64,000 bases of DNA from an uncultured Bacteroidota bacterium (GCA_902784865.1 CACZWL010000008.1:1-64000), one strand, 5' to 3'. Positions 48,845-57,900 are shown, counted from the first letter of the stretch. Numbers and translations: made by a program. The notes: a model not told the origin generated them from the sequence alone.

Positions 48845-50047
48845 TTACTGCAGTTTGGCCAGCGCCTCTTTGATGCGGCGCAGGGCTTCGCGCAGCAGGT
48901 CCTCGCTGGTGGCGTAGCTGAGGCGTATGCAGCTGTCGTCGCCGAAGGCGGAGCCCATCACCGTGGCCACGCCCGCCTCGTTGAGGAGGTAGAAGGCCAT
49001 GTCGGTGCTGTTCTCGATCTTGGTGCCGTTGTAGCTCTTGCCGTAGTAGGAGCTGCAGTCGGGGAAGAAGTAGAAGGCACCCTGTGGCAGGCGCACCTTG
49101 AGGCCGGGAATGTCGCACAGCAACTTGTAGACCATGTCGCGGCGCTGCTGGAAGATGTTGCGCATGTCGATGATGTCCTTCGAGGTCTTGGGGTCCATGA
49201 GCATGGCGCAGACGGTGGCCTTCTGGGCGATGGAGCAGGTGGCGCTGGTCACCTGGCCCTGCAGCTTGTTGGCGGCTTTGGCGATGACCGAGGGGGCGGC
49301 GATGAAGCCTATGCGCCAGCCGGTCATGGCGAAGCCCTTGGCCACGCCGTTGACGGTGATGACGCGGTCTTTCACCTCGGGGAACTGGGCCAGCGATTCA
49401 TGCTTGCCCACGAAGTTGATGTGCTCGTAGATCTCGTCGGCCATGACGAAGAGGTTCTCGTGGCGGGCCACCACCTCGGCGATGCCTTTAAGTTCTTCCT
49501 TGGTGTAGAGCATGCCGGTGGGGTTGCTGGGGCTGGAGAACATGATGAGCTTGGTGCGGGGGGTGATGGCGGCCTCGAGCTGCTCGGGTGTCACTTTGAA
49601 GTCGTTCTCAAGCTTGGTCTTCACGAAGACGCATTTGCCCTCGGCCAGGCGCACGAACTCCTTGTAGCTGACCCAGAAGGGGGTGGGGATGATGACTTCG
49701 TCGCCGGGGTTGATGAGGCACTGCACCACCTGGAACAGGCTCTGCTTGGCGCCGGTGCTGACCACTATCTGCTCGGGCTTGTACTCCAGCCCGTTGTCGC
49801 GCTGCAGCTTGGTGCAGATGGCCTCCTTCAGGTCGGGGTAGCCCGGCACGGGAGGGTAGTGCGTGAAATTGTCGTCGATGGCCTTCTTGGCGGCCTCTTT
49901 CACCGCCTCGGGGGTGTTGAAGTCGGGCTCGCCTATCGACAGGCTGATGACGTCCTTGCCCTGGGCTTTCAGCTCGCGGGCTTTGGCGGTCATGGCCAAG
50001 GTCTCGCTCTCGGCCATATTGAGGATTCGATTCGAAAGGATTTCCAT
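48845..50047 (-). CDS. Class I/II aspartate-type aminotransferase
   Basis: 400 residues, fold type I PLP enzyme. SIGEPDFNTPEAV near residue 38, SPSNPTGMLYT, the PLP-binding Lys in VNGVAKGFAMTGWRIGF (about residue 236) and the C-terminal Arg in SCIRLSYATS are the usual substrate and cofactor residues of bacterial (AspB/AspAT Ib) aminotransferases. The usual reaction is aspartate plus 2-oxoglutarate to oxaloacetate plus glutamate. It is transcribed on the minus strand after the GtrA-type and secreted-protein genes, with a 38-bp gap from GtrA. Confidence 0.94.
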   Translation of the reverse strand: MEILSNRILNMAESETLAMTAKARELKAQGKDVISLSIGEPDFNTPEAVKEAAKKAIDDNFTHYPPVPGYPDLKEAICTKLQRDNGLEYKPEQIVVSTGAKQSLFQVVQCLINPGDEVIIPTPFWVSYKEFVRLAEGKCVFVKTKLENDFKVTPEQLEAAITPRTKLIMFSSPSNPTGMLYTKEELKGIAEVVARHENLFVMADEIYEHINFVGKHESLAQFPEVKDRVITVNGVAKGFAMTGWRIGFIAAPSVIAKAANKLQGQVTSATCSIAQKATVCAMLMDPKTSKDIIDMRNIFQQRRDMVYKLLCDIPGLKVRLPQGAFYFFPDCSSYYGKSYNGTKIENSTDMAFYLLNEAGVATVMGSAFGDDSCIRLSYATSEDLLREALRRIKEALAKLQ

Positions 50048-50085
50048 GATGGTAATATTGTATGAATGTTTAATTGCTTAACGCG

Positions 50086-50514
50086 TCAGCACTTCTTTTT
50101 CCTGAAGGTGAAGAAGTTGTTTGCCACAAAGTTCCACACCATCACGACGCCGGTGGCTATGATCTTGGCCACCCAGAAGTCCCAGTCGAGCGTGGTCTCG
50201 ACAAAGCGCGGCACGAGGCTTATGTCCTTCAGCAGGAACAAGATGAGGGAGTTGAGCCCCAACCCTACGAGGGAGACGATGAGGAACTTGGCATATTCGA
50301 CGCCGACCTCTTTCGAGGTGCTCTTCCAGGTCCATACGCGGTTGAGGAAGTAGTTGCTGGTGGCGGCGAGGGTGAAGCCGATGGTGTTCGACAGCAGGTC
50401 GGGCATGCCGAGGATGCCTTTGCACAATGCCGTCAGGCCGAAATCGATGACGGTGCCGCTGGCACCCACGATTCCGAATTTTACAAACTTCAGAATGAGC
50501 GGTTTGAGGGACAT
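50086..50514 (-). CDS. GtrA family membrane protein
   Basis: 142 residues with four membrane helices. KFGIVGASGTVIDFGLTALC and NRVWTWKS in the first half and NFVANNFFTFRKKK at the end are family signatures. GtrA proteins are thought to flip or hand over undecaprenyl-linked sugars for surface glycan modification. No glycosyltransferase is adjacent, so the substrate is unknown. It lies 5 bp after the secreted protein gene at 50520-51158. Confidence 0.92.
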   Translation of the reverse strand: MSLKPLILKFVKFGIVGASGTVIDFGLTALCKGILGMPDLLSNTIGFTLAATSNYFLNRVWTWKSTSKEVGVEYAKFLIVSLVGLGLNSLILFLLKDISLVPRFVETTLDWDFWVAKIIATGVVMVWNFVANNFFTFRKKKC

Positions 50515-50519
50515 ACGCG

Positions 50520-51158
50520 CTAGTTGAAAACCTTCTCCTCGGGGCTATGTATGATACCCGTCTTGCGGATTTTCTGCTTCTTGCCGCGGTCCTTGGGTCG
50601 GCTGATGCGCGGACCGGCTTTCTTCACTCGCGGCAGGTACTGCACCTCGCCCTCGCCGCCGTTCACCTCGAGGCCGTATACCTTGCGCGTCGTCAGGTTG
50701 CACTTGATGTGCCAGAAGTGGCCGCAACCACCCTTGGTGAACAGTATGTCGGACGCCAGCTTCTCGTCGGTCAACTTATCGTCCCACAGGAAGTTAGCCC
50801 ATACGATGTGGTCGCCCCTGTCGTTGGTGAAGCCTACATACTGACGGCGGTACTTACGCATGTGCTCGTCGATGATGGGGCACATGCCGCCCTGGTTGTA
50901 GTGGTCGCGGTTCACATAGGCGATTTTTTTCTGTATCAGGTACTCCGCATCGGCCACCTCCTCGTCGGTCAGCGTGAAGCGGCCGTCCTGGTTCTCGACG
51001 GTGAAATCCACCTCGTGGTCCTGGTGGAACGCCCATCCGTGGTAGTTGTTGCCCCACACCTCCGCCACTTTCCATTTCTCCGTGGGCTCCACATGTTCCT
51101 GTGCGTACACGAACATCCCAAACAGCGTGATTATAAGCGACAAAAGCACTCTTTTCAT
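50520..51158 (-). CDS. Secreted protein of unknown function
   Basis: 212 residues from ATG 51158; an in-frame start farther upstream would run into the promoter region. A Sec signal peptide (1-20, ending FVYAQ, no lipobox) is followed by a soluble, aromatic-rich protein with WGNNYHGWAFHQDHEVDFTV and GGCGHFWHIKCN, which could bind metal or heme through the CGHFWH cluster; this is a guess from residue content. The C-terminus is Lys/Arg-rich. It heads the minus-strand unit that continues with the GtrA and aminotransferase genes. Confidence 0.7.
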   Translation of the reverse strand: MKRVLLSLIITLFGMFVYAQEHVEPTEKWKVAEVWGNNYHGWAFHQDHEVDFTVENQDGRFTLTDEEVADAEYLIQKKIAYVNRDHYNQGGMCPIIDEHMRKYRRQYVGFTNDRGDHIVWANFLWDDKLTDEKLASDILFTKGGCGHFWHIKCNLTTRKVYGLEVNGGEGEVQYLPRVKKAGPRISRPKDRGKKQKIRKTGIIHSPEEKVFN

Positions 51159-51185
51159 CTTGTTTTTTGCTTTAATTTCCAACTG

Positions 51186-51217
51186 CAAAAATACTCATAT
51201 TTCGCAACTTGGGCAAA
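51186..51217 (-). promoter_or_regulatory. Promoter of the secreted protein-GtrA-aminotransferase unit
   Basis: Minus strand: TTTG (51217-51214), 20-bp spacer, TATTTTTG (51193-51186), 28 bp before ATG 51158. Confidence 0.8.
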
Positions 51218-51245
51218 TTTTTTTTTCCCATTGCAAAAAATGTAG

Positions 51246-51253
51246 TATATTTG
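51246..51253 (+). promoter_or_regulatory. -7 box for atoD
   Basis: TATATTTG with TTTT 19 bp upstream, 45 bp before ATG 51299; divergent from the minus-strand promoter. Confidence 0.7.
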
Positions 51254-51298
51254 CACTCTGATTTTGATAACGAAACAACAAGTAAAATAGTATATATC

Positions 51299-51946
51299 AT
51301 GAAGAAATTTGTCTCAGTAAAAGAAGCCGCCGACAAAATTCAGGACGGCATGACCGTAATGGTCGGAGGATTCCTCGGCGTGGGCAACCCCATCGCACTC
51401 ATCGACGAGCTCGTAGCCCGCAACGTGAAGAACCTCACCATCATCTGCAACGACACCGCCTATCCCGAAGTCGGCGTCGGCAAGCTCATCACCAACCATC
51501 AGGTCAAAGAGCTCATCGCCACCCACATCGGCACCAACAACAACACCATCGACCAGATGAACAGCGGCGAGCTGAAAGTCACCCTCCAGCCCCAGGGCAC
51601 CCTGGCCGAGCAGATCCGCGCCGCCGGCGCAGGCCTCGGTGGCGTGCTCACCCAGACCGGCCTCGGCACCGTCGTCGAGAACGGCAAACAGAAAGTCACC
51701 GTCGACGGCAAGGAGTACCTCCTCGAGAAACCCGTCCGTGCCGACGTCGCCATCATCGGCGCCAACATCTGCGACGAGGACGGCAACCTCGTCTACAAAG
51801 GCACCAGCCAGAACTTCTGCCCCATGATGGCCACCGCCGCCGACACAGTCATCGTCGAACCCCAGGAGATTGTCCCCACCGGCACCATCGCCCCGGAGAA
51901 CGTCAAGACCCCGGCCATCTTCGTCGACTACATCATCAAGAAGTAA
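51299..51946 (+). CDS. atoD: CoA-transferase subunit A (AtoD-like)
   Basis: 215 residues from ATG 51299. GGFLGVGNPIALIDELV near residue 22 and ENGKQKVTVDGKEYLLEKPV are those of the alpha subunit of acetoacetate/butyrate-type CoA-transferases; the enzyme needs a beta subunit (AtoA) carrying the catalytic Glu. No atoA is found downstream: the gene ends at its own terminator and an unrelated ATPase gene follows. In lysine-fermenting bacteria atoD and atoA work with kal, kce and kdd, and kal is present 2.3 kb away. The last 96 bases recur at 53377-53472. Confidence 0.92.
   Translation: MKKFVSVKEAADKIQDGMTVMVGGFLGVGNPIALIDELVARNVKNLTIICNDTAYPEVGVGKLITNHQVKELIATHIGTNNNTIDQMNSGELKVTLQPQGTLAEQIRAAGAGLGGVLTQTGLGTVVENGKQKVTVDGKEYLLEKPVRADVAIIGANICDEDGNLVYKGTSQNFCPMMATAADTVIVEPQEIVPTGTIAPENVKTPAIFVDYIIKK
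51851..51946 (+). repeat. Direct repeat A: 3' end of atoD
   Basis: 96-bp segment, ending at the atoD stop, repeated at 53377-53472. Most differences are in the first third and most of those are silent or conservative when translated (EPQEIVPTGTI versus EPQEAVPTGAI). Confidence 0.9.
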
Positions 51947-51978
51947 CTGGGAATAAACACCGTTCCAATAAGCGTAAT

Positions 51979-52013
51979 GCGGGGTAGTCATTTGGCTGCC
52001 TCGCTTTATTTTT
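51979..52013 (+). terminator. Terminator after atoD
   Basis: GCGGGGTAG (51979-51987) pairs with CTGCCTCGC (51996-52004, two G-T pairs), followed by TTTATTTTT. Confidence 0.8.
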
Positions 52014-52091
52014 ATGTCTTGTGGTTTTATATGTGTTTAGATTAATAAACGATTTTTTCATATTTTTGTTTATCATGCTAAACAAATTTTG

Positions 52092-52099
52092 TATCTTTG
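52092..52099 (+). promoter_or_regulatory. -7 box for the AAA+ ATPase gene
   Basis: TATCTTTG, 20 bp before ATG 52120; the nearest TTTG is 23 bp upstream, a loose spacing. Confidence 0.65.
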
Positions 52100-52119
52100 C
52101 ATCATAATAAAGAGATGGT

Positions 52120-53319
52120 ATGGAAACATTGTTTTCGCTGCAACGACAACTGATTCAGAATAGTACAACCTCATTTGTACGGTCGGTCATGAATGAAATT
52201 GACTGGGAAGGTACACGTCTTATTGGCATTCGTGGTGCCAGAGGGGTCGGTAAAACCACATTGTTGCTTCAACATATCAAATTGCACTATGGCGCTGGAA
52301 CAAAAAAGGCATTATATATTAATCTTGACAGTGCATATTTTACACGTCACGATCTGATGGATATCGTCCAAACATTTTACACCTCCGGTGGTGAATGCTT
52401 ATTGCTGGATGAAGTACACAAATATCCGCATTGGAGCCAGTATGTGAAGAATATTTACGACCTGTATCCGACACTCAAGATTGTTTTTACAGGTTCGTCA
52501 TTACTACAAATTCTCAATGCAGAAGCCGACCTGTCGCGGCGTTGCGTAAGCTATGAGATGCAAGGGCTTTCATTTAGCGAGTATATGAGGTTCTACCATA
52601 GGATAGACCTACCACAATGCTCGCTCGATGACATTATCTGTCATGCTGATGTCATTTGTGAGCAAGTAAATGCTTTGTGTCGGCCTTTGGAATATTTCGG
52701 CGATTATCTAAAGTCGGGTTATTATCCATTTCGCAAAGAGAATCCCAAGCAATATACCACAAGGGTAGAGAATGTAGTGGATATGATTTTGGGCATTGAG
52801 CTTCCTCAGCAGCGCGGTGTGGATGTGGGCAATGTGCGTAAACTCAAGTCGCTTTTGGCGGTATTGGCCACAGAGGTTCCTATGCTGGTAGATGTTAGCA
52901 AACTTTCGAAAATGACCGAGTTGAGCCGTGTGAGCCTGACATCGTATCTGCAATATCTGCATGATGCGCGTCTCATTCGCCTGCTCTATTCCAATGCCGC
53001 ATCGGTGAAACGGATGCAAAAACCCGATAAGATTCTGATGGAGAACCCCAACCTATGCTACATCCTTAATCTCGGTCAAGCCAATGAAGGGACCGTCAGG
53101 GAGTCTTTCTTCTGCAACCAAATGGCTTATAGGCATAGTGTAGAGTACACAAAACCTGCCGACTTTGTGATTGACGGTAATGTTGTTGTAGAGGTGGGAG
53201 GAAGCTCAAAGGACGGTGGCCAGATTGCCGACAGGGAGAATGCTTTCCTTGCCTGTGACGGAATAGAATATCCTTATGGAAGGAAATTGCCACTATGGCT
53301 GTTTGGCCTTACTTATTAG
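52120..53319 (+). CDS. AAA+ ATPase (DUF4143-type)
   Basis: 399 residues. Walker A GARGVGKT (39-46), Walker B CLLLDEVH (93-100) and sensor-like IVFTGSSLLQ, followed by a winged-helix-like region and a C-terminal DUF4143-type nuclease-fold domain (LVDVSKLSKMTELSRVSLTS and on), make up the architecture of a large Bacteroidota family of stand-alone ATPases with unknown role. The DNA is less GC-rich than atoD, and the gene is bracketed by a 96-bp repeat of the atoD 3' end, so it looks inserted. Monocistronic. Confidence 0.88.
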   Translation: METLFSLQRQLIQNSTTSFVRSVMNEIDWEGTRLIGIRGARGVGKTTLLLQHIKLHYGAGTKKALYINLDSAYFTRHDLMDIVQTFYTSGGECLLLDEVHKYPHWSQYVKNIYDLYPTLKIVFTGSSLLQILNAEADLSRRCVSYEMQGLSFSEYMRFYHRIDLPQCSLDDIICHADVICEQVNALCRPLEYFGDYLKSGYYPFRKENPKQYTTRVENVVDMILGIELPQQRGVDVGNVRKLKSLLAVLATEVPMLVDVSKLSKMTELSRVSLTSYLQYLHDARLIRLLYSNAASVKRMQKPDKILMENPNLCYILNLGQANEGTVRESFFCNQMAYRHSVEYTKPADFVIDGNVVVEVGGSSKDGGQIADRENAFLACDGIEYPYGRKLPLWLFGLTY

Positions 53320-53376
53320 CCAAAGAAACTAATTTGTTGCCGACACGGGTAAGAAATACACCGTTCAAATACAAAT

Positions 53377-53472
53377 ATCGTCGAGCCGCAGGAGGCAGTT
53401 CCCACCGGCGCCATCGCCCCGGAGAACGTCAAGACCCCGGCCATCTTCGTCGACTACATCATCAAGAAGTAA
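53377..53472 (+). pseudogene. Remnant 3' end of a second atoD copy
   Basis: 96 bp matching the last 32 codons of atoD, including its stop. No upstream part of the gene is present, so this is a fragment. Scattered silent differences show that it is not a recent exact duplication. Confidence 0.9.
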
Positions 53473-53473
53473 C

Positions 53474-53513
53474 GCGTCAATGCGTTAGCGCGTCAATGCG
53501 TTAGTGCGTCAAA
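53474..53513 (+). repeat. 8-bp-period repeat patch
   Basis: Five 8-bp units (GCGTCAAT, GCGTTAGC, GCGTCAAT, GCGTTAGT, GCGTCAAA) directly after the atoD remnant's stop codon. It belongs to the same class of short-period patches as the heptamer repeats. Confidence 0.8.
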
Positions 53514-53556
53514 ACGGGACTGCTGCCAAAAGAAAACCCCGGCAGCAGTCCCGTTT
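53512..53556. terminator. Long hairpin after the atoD remnant
   Basis: AAACGGGACTGCTGCC (53512-53527) pairs perfectly with GGCAGCAGTCCCGTTT (53541-53556). Minor T-runs on both strands suggest bidirectional termination. It may be the original terminator of the older gene copy. Confidence 0.8.
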
Positions 53557-53672
53557 CTCCTACCTTTCACAACCCTCTTTTGTTCGCTCGTCGGCGCGCC
53601 ACAGCGTCAATGTCGGCATGGCCTATGACATCCTGCAGAGTGTCTCTCTTTACTCCTTTCTATATTCTGCGG

Positions 53673-53680
53673 CAAAGATA
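53673..53680 (-). promoter_or_regulatory. Orphan -7 box on the minus strand
   Basis: TATCTTTG pointing towards the hairpin at 53512-53556. No gene lies between; a transcript would be about 155 nt. Confidence 0.45.
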
Positions 53681-53757
53681 CACTCCTTTCCCGACATAAT
53701 AGCCCCTACTAGCCTGCCGGTGAGTATAAAATCTTTCTTTCTTGAGAAAAATAAAAT

Positions 53758-53788
53758 TTTGCCATGTTAGGAAATGTTTGTACTTTTG
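53758..53788 (+). promoter_or_regulatory. Intact promoter upstream of the methylase fragment
   Basis: TTTG (53758-53761), 19-bp spacer, TACTTTTG (53781-53788), 24 bp before ATG 53813. Confidence 0.85.
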
Positions 53789-53812
53789 CACCGACTCCGT
53801 TCTGCAGAATGC

Positions 53813-54136
53813 ATGGAGTTGTTAAAGCAAGCCGATATTGTTGTCACAAACCCACCTTTTTCTTTGTTCAGGGAGTTTGTGGCACAGTTAATAGAATACG
53901 ACAAAAAGTTCATCATTATTGGTCACCAAAATGCAATTAAATACAAAGAAATATTCCCACTTATCAAAGATAATAAAATATGGCTTGGATATGGCTTCAA
54001 AGGAGGAGCTGGGCATTTGTTGTGGCTATCAATCACCACAAAATCACATTCCAAAGATATGCCGTTTTCTCGGCATGGCAAAAAAGATTTGGCCGGACGG
54101 AGGGTTTTGCGTATCTTTGCAGGCGTGAAACCATAA
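53813..54136 (+). pseudogene. Truncated EcoRI-type adenine-specific DNA methyltransferase
   Basis: The frame contains ADIVVTNPPFSLFREFVAQL, with the NPPF catalytic motif of N6-adenine methyltransferases, followed by KFIIIGHQNAIKYKEIFPLI, IWLGYGFKGGAGH, all aligning with the central part of M.EcoRI-type enzymes. It begins directly with this region: the SAM-binding N-terminal part is missing. After GHLLW the sequence is lost and the last 25-30 codons read into the promoter of the next gene. A normal gene would be about 350 residues. No restriction gene is nearby. Confidence 0.85.
54088..54119 (+). promoter_or_regulatory. Promoter of kal
   Basis: TTTG (54088-54091), 20-bp spacer, TATCTTTG (54112-54119). 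A 7-bp-period patch (TATGGGT, TGTGGGT, CATAGGT, TATAGAT, 54141-54168) fills the leader before ATG 54222. Confidence 0.8.
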
Positions 54137-54221
54137 CGGCTATGGGTTGTGGGTCATAGGTTATAGATTGGAAATCAATGGTTAAACAAATATTATATAA
54201 ACAATAAAACACATCGAAATT

Positions 54222-54614
54222 ATGGCAGTTAAATCCATGCTCCGCGTCCGCATGAGCGCCAAGGACGCCCACTACGGTGGAAACCTCGTCGACGGCGCCC
54301 ACATGCTCCACCTCTTCGGCGACGTCGCCACCGAGCTCCTCATCATCCAGGACGGCGACGAAGGCCTGTTCTGCGCCTACGACATGGTCGAGTTCAAGGC
54401 TCCCGTCTACGCCGGCGACTACATCGAGGCCTACGGCGAAATCACCCACGTCGGCAACACCAGCCGCAAGATGAGCTTCGAGGCCTACAAGGTCATCAAG
54501 CCGCGTCCCGACATCAGCGACTCGGCCGCCGAGGTGCTGCCCGAGAAGGTCCTCGTGGCCCGCGCCACCGGCACCTGCGTCACCCCCAAGGAGTGCCAGC
54601 GCTACAACAGATAG
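54222..54614 (+). CDS. kal: 3-aminobutyryl-CoA ammonia-lyase
   Basis: 130 residues, single hotdog domain. [20 protein letters not shown] then [13 protein letters not shown], and [20 protein letters not shown] then GNTSRKM, are the conserved blocks of Kal from the 3,5-diaminohexanoate route of lysine fermentation. It removes ammonia from L-3-aminobutyryl-CoA to give crotonyl-CoA. The usual partners kamA, kamD/E, kdd and kce are not in this window and atoD alone is near, so the operon is split or the partners are elsewhere. It ends at a strong terminator. Confidence 0.9.
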   Translation: MAVKSMLRVRMSAKDAHYGGNLVDGAHMLHLFGDVATELLIIQDGDEGLFCAYDMVEFKAPVYAGDYIEAYGEITHVGNTSRKMSFEAYKVIKPRPDISDSAAEVLPEKVLVARATGTCVTPKECQRYNR

Positions 54615-54641
54615 TCCGCTGCACCGCCAGCGACAGTCAGC

Positions 54642-54677
54642 ACAGAGGACCCCGCCGTCGGCGGGGTCCTCTGTTTT
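54642..54677 (+). terminator. Intrinsic terminator after kal
   Basis: Perfect 15-bp stem ACAGAGGACCCCGCC (54642-54656) with its complement (54660-54674), three-base loop, then TTT. Confidence 0.95.
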
Positions 54678-54683
54678 CCCATC

Positions 54684-54749
54684 GATGGGAAATGATGGGA
54701 AAGAGTCGAAGTATTCACCTACCAGATACCTACCAGACACCTAGGAGAT
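54684..54749 (+). repeat. Dispersed repeat module, copy 3 (three 11-bp units)
   Basis: Same leader (GATGGGAAATGATGGGAA) and three 11-bp units (54717-54749), the last altered to ACCTAGGAGAT. It is followed by a 9-bp-period patch (TTCTAGAAT units, 54769-54788). Confidence 0.85.
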
Positions 54750-54785
54750 GGCCAGGGGCGGCTTCTAGAATTTCTAGAATTTCTA

Positions 54786-54823
54786 GAAAAACGAGCTGCG
54801 GGCCCCGTCGGGGCCCGCAGCTC
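54786..54823 (-). terminator. Terminator of the C10 peptidase gene
   Basis: On the minus strand the 14-bp stem GAGCTGCGGGCCCC / GGGGCCCGCAGCTC (54823-54793) has a three-base loop and is followed by GTTTTTC. It lies about 80 bp past the stop codon. Confidence 0.85.
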
Positions 54824-54901
54824 TGGTTAGGGTGTTTCCGGCCTCTTGGCCGGCCCCTACCCCCCTCTCCTTTCAAGAGAGGGGGGCCGGGGGGGGGGGC
54901 T

Positions 54902-57900
54902 TTATCTGACGATGAGTTTGCGTATCGCGCTCACCTGCTCGCCCGTCACACGCACGAAGTATGTGCCGCGAGCCAGGCCTGCCACGTCGATAGTAATCTC
55001 TGACTTCTGGGTGCTGGTTTCTGAGTGGACGCGGCCGTTGATGTCGACCAGGGCTATGCTAACCGCGCCCTCGAGGCCGTCTATCGTCACCGTGCTGCTG
55101 GCGGGGTTGGGGTAGAGCCGCAGCTGCGAGCCGTCGGCATCCTCGATGCCCACGTCGGTCAGCGTGTTGAAGGTGTAGGTGGCGCTCCAGTCGCTCGGCT
55201 GGTCGCACACGGCACGTACCTTGACCGTATACTGTGTGCCGGGCGTGAGGCCTGTCAGCGTGTAAGGGTTGCTTGCGGTGCGCACCTGGGTGCCGTTGCA
55301 GTCTACCTCCCACAGCGTCTCCGTGCCGCCAGCCGTCCAGGCCAGCGTCGCCTCGGTCGTCGCTATATTGCTGGCCGTCAGGCCTGTCGGGGCGTTGCAG
55401 GACAGCGGTTCATCCTCTTCGAAGTGGGCAATGGCCGACAGCGCTTCTGTCACCGTCAGGCTGAGGGGGTTGTCGGTGAGCAGTGCGGTGTAGCCTGGCG
55501 TGATGGCCCAGCCTGTAAAGTGGTAGCCCGTAGCCGGGGTGGCCGTCAGGGTGGCTGTCGAGCCGTGGTTGTAGGTGCCGCCGCCGCTGACGGTGCCCAT
55601 CGTGTTGTCGCTGGACGTGACGCTGACGGCGTAGGTGTTGATGGCGAAGGTGGCGGTGAAAGTGGCGTCGGCCGTGACCGTCACGGTGCGTGGGTTCTGC
55701 GTGTTGCCGTCGTTCCAGCTCACGAAGTGGTAGCCCGTGGCCGGGGAGGCCGTCAGGGTTGCTGTCGAGCCGTGGTTGTAGGTGCCGCCGCCGCTGACGG
55801 TGCCCATCGTGTTGTTGCCGGACGTGGCGCTGACGGTGTAGGTGTTGATGGCGAAGGTGGCGGTGAAAGTGGCGTTGGCCGTGACCGTCACGGTGCGTGG
55901 GTTCTGCGTGTTGCCGTCGTTCCAGCTCACGAAGTGGTAGCCCGTGGCCGGGGAGGCCGTCAGGGTGGCCGTGGCGCCTTGTATGTAGGAGCCGCCGCCG
56001 GTGACTGTTCCCCACGACGTGTTGTTCGAGGTGGCGGTGATGGTGAACCGGGGTTGGGAGACGCCCAGCTGCACGTTGTCGATGGCTGCCGGCGGATTGT
56101 TGCCGTCGCTGTGGTCGTTGTACCACATGAAGACCACGCGGTAGTCGCCAGCCGTGGCTACCTGGAAGGTGTAGAGTGCGTTCTGCCACGAGGTTTGCAG
56201 GTTCAGCTTGCCTTCGGCAAGGTCCTGCCAGCCTGTTGGCGTGGTGGTTCTGAAATCTTGCGTCGTCGAGCCGAAGGCTGAGCCGTCGGGTGCGACGCTG
56301 GCGGGGCAGAGGAAGACGCGCAGGAAGTCGTAGTTTCCCTCGCCGTTGCACTTCCAGTCGAAGGCCAGGTCGTACTGTCCGGCGGCAAGGGTGAAGGAGC
56401 GCATGGCATAGCTGAAGCAGGTCTGTGTGTTGGTGTAGGTGTTGCTGCTGCCGTTGTTGTCGCTGATGTAGAGGGCGCGGCTGCCGCCGTTGTTAGTGGC
56501 GTTGCCGATGGCCCACTGGTTGGGGTTTCCGTTGTTGTACTCCCAGTCGCAGTCGTCGGCAGCCTCGAAGCCCGTAGTGTAGGGCAGGGTGCTGACGGGA
56601 AGGATGATGCGCTCGAGCGTGAAGTTGTCGATGGCTGCCGGCGGGTTGTCGCCCTGGCTGTTGTCGTTGAACCACAGGATGACGATCTTGTACACCCCTG
56701 CCGCAGCCACCTGGAAGTTGCGCTGGAGGCCTGCCTGCCACGTCTCCTGCCCGTTGAGGAGGGAGCCTGTGATGTCGGTCCACCCCGTCGGCACGTAGGT
56801 CCGCGCAGTCTGGGCGCCGGTGTTGAATTGCGACGGGTCGGGTGTGGCGTTGCCCGGACACAGCAGTATGCGCATGAAGTCGTAGTTGCCCTCGCCTTTG
56901 CAGCGCCAGTCGCAGGTCAGTTGGTACTGTCCGGCGGCAAGGTTGAAGCTGCGCGTGGCAAGGCTCGTGTTGGTCTGGTTGTTGGTATAGGCGTTCGTGG
57001 TGCCGCCGTCGTTGCTGATATACAGGGCGCTCGACCCGCCGTTGCGCGTGGCGTTGCCGATGACCCACTGGTTGAGGTTGCCGTTGAAGAACTCCCAGCC
57101 GCGGTCCTGTCCCACCTCGAAGCCTGTGGTGTAGGGCAGTGTCGACACGGTGTCGTAGATTATCGGCGCGTTGACGATGGCGCGTATCATGCAGGTGCGC
57201 TGCCAGCCGGAGGAGTAGATGCTGTTGAGCCCTGAGCCCCACAGGAGGCCGTTGGTGTTGCCGCTGCCGTGGGTCAGTGCCACGGGGTAGTTGGCGGTGG
57301 CGCTGAACGACACCCAGACAGGCTGGTTGCCGCTGAGGGTGACGGGGTTGCTGAGGGTGATGGTCTGCCAGGTGTCCTCGTCGCTCGAGGTGAAGGTGAC
57401 CGACCCGCTGGCAACCGCGTTCGAGGTCGAACCCTCGTAGATGGTGTAGTTGTGGGTGGCGCCTTCGTTCACGTAGAGCTGTATGGCCGTCAGTTGGCTG
57501 TTGGTGCCTATGGCCGTGGCCGGCAGCATAATGCCCCAGGTGGCGGTTGACCCGTTGCCGATAGAGGAGACGTAGGCGCACTGGTTGCCGCAGTATGAGA
57601 GGGTGTCGCCGTAGATGGCCTCGAAGTGGGCGGTGAACGACTGGTTGCCGCCCGTCATAAGGAGCATGTGGGGGTTGGCGCGGCTGCCGTCGGACCACCG
57701 GCTGAAGCGGTAGCCGCTGGGGGCTGCGGCATGGATCTCGACGGTGTCGCCGAAAGCGTAGGAGCCTGCACCGCTGACGCTGCAGCCGGTGCCGCCCGAC
57801 ACCGAGGTCGTCACCGTGCCGCTGGTGCCGAACGTGGTGGAGGGCACGATGCCTATCACCGCCGCGTTGTTCTGGTTGTAGGTGCCCGAGCCGTTGCCGC

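Noticed and set aside
51851..53472. Insertion sequence with target-site duplication around the ATPase gene
   Set aside because: The repeat is 96 bp with scattered silent differences and there is no transposase or terminal inverted repeat; recombination at gene ends fits better.
53774..53812. ATG at 53774 as the start of the methylase fragment
   Set aside because: It lies inside the promoter's -33/-7 region; ATG 53813 follows the -7 box at a normal distance.
55500..56020. 207-bp repeats as a CRISPR or mobile element
   Set aside because: They code in frame for 69-residue beta repeats of the C10 peptidase.
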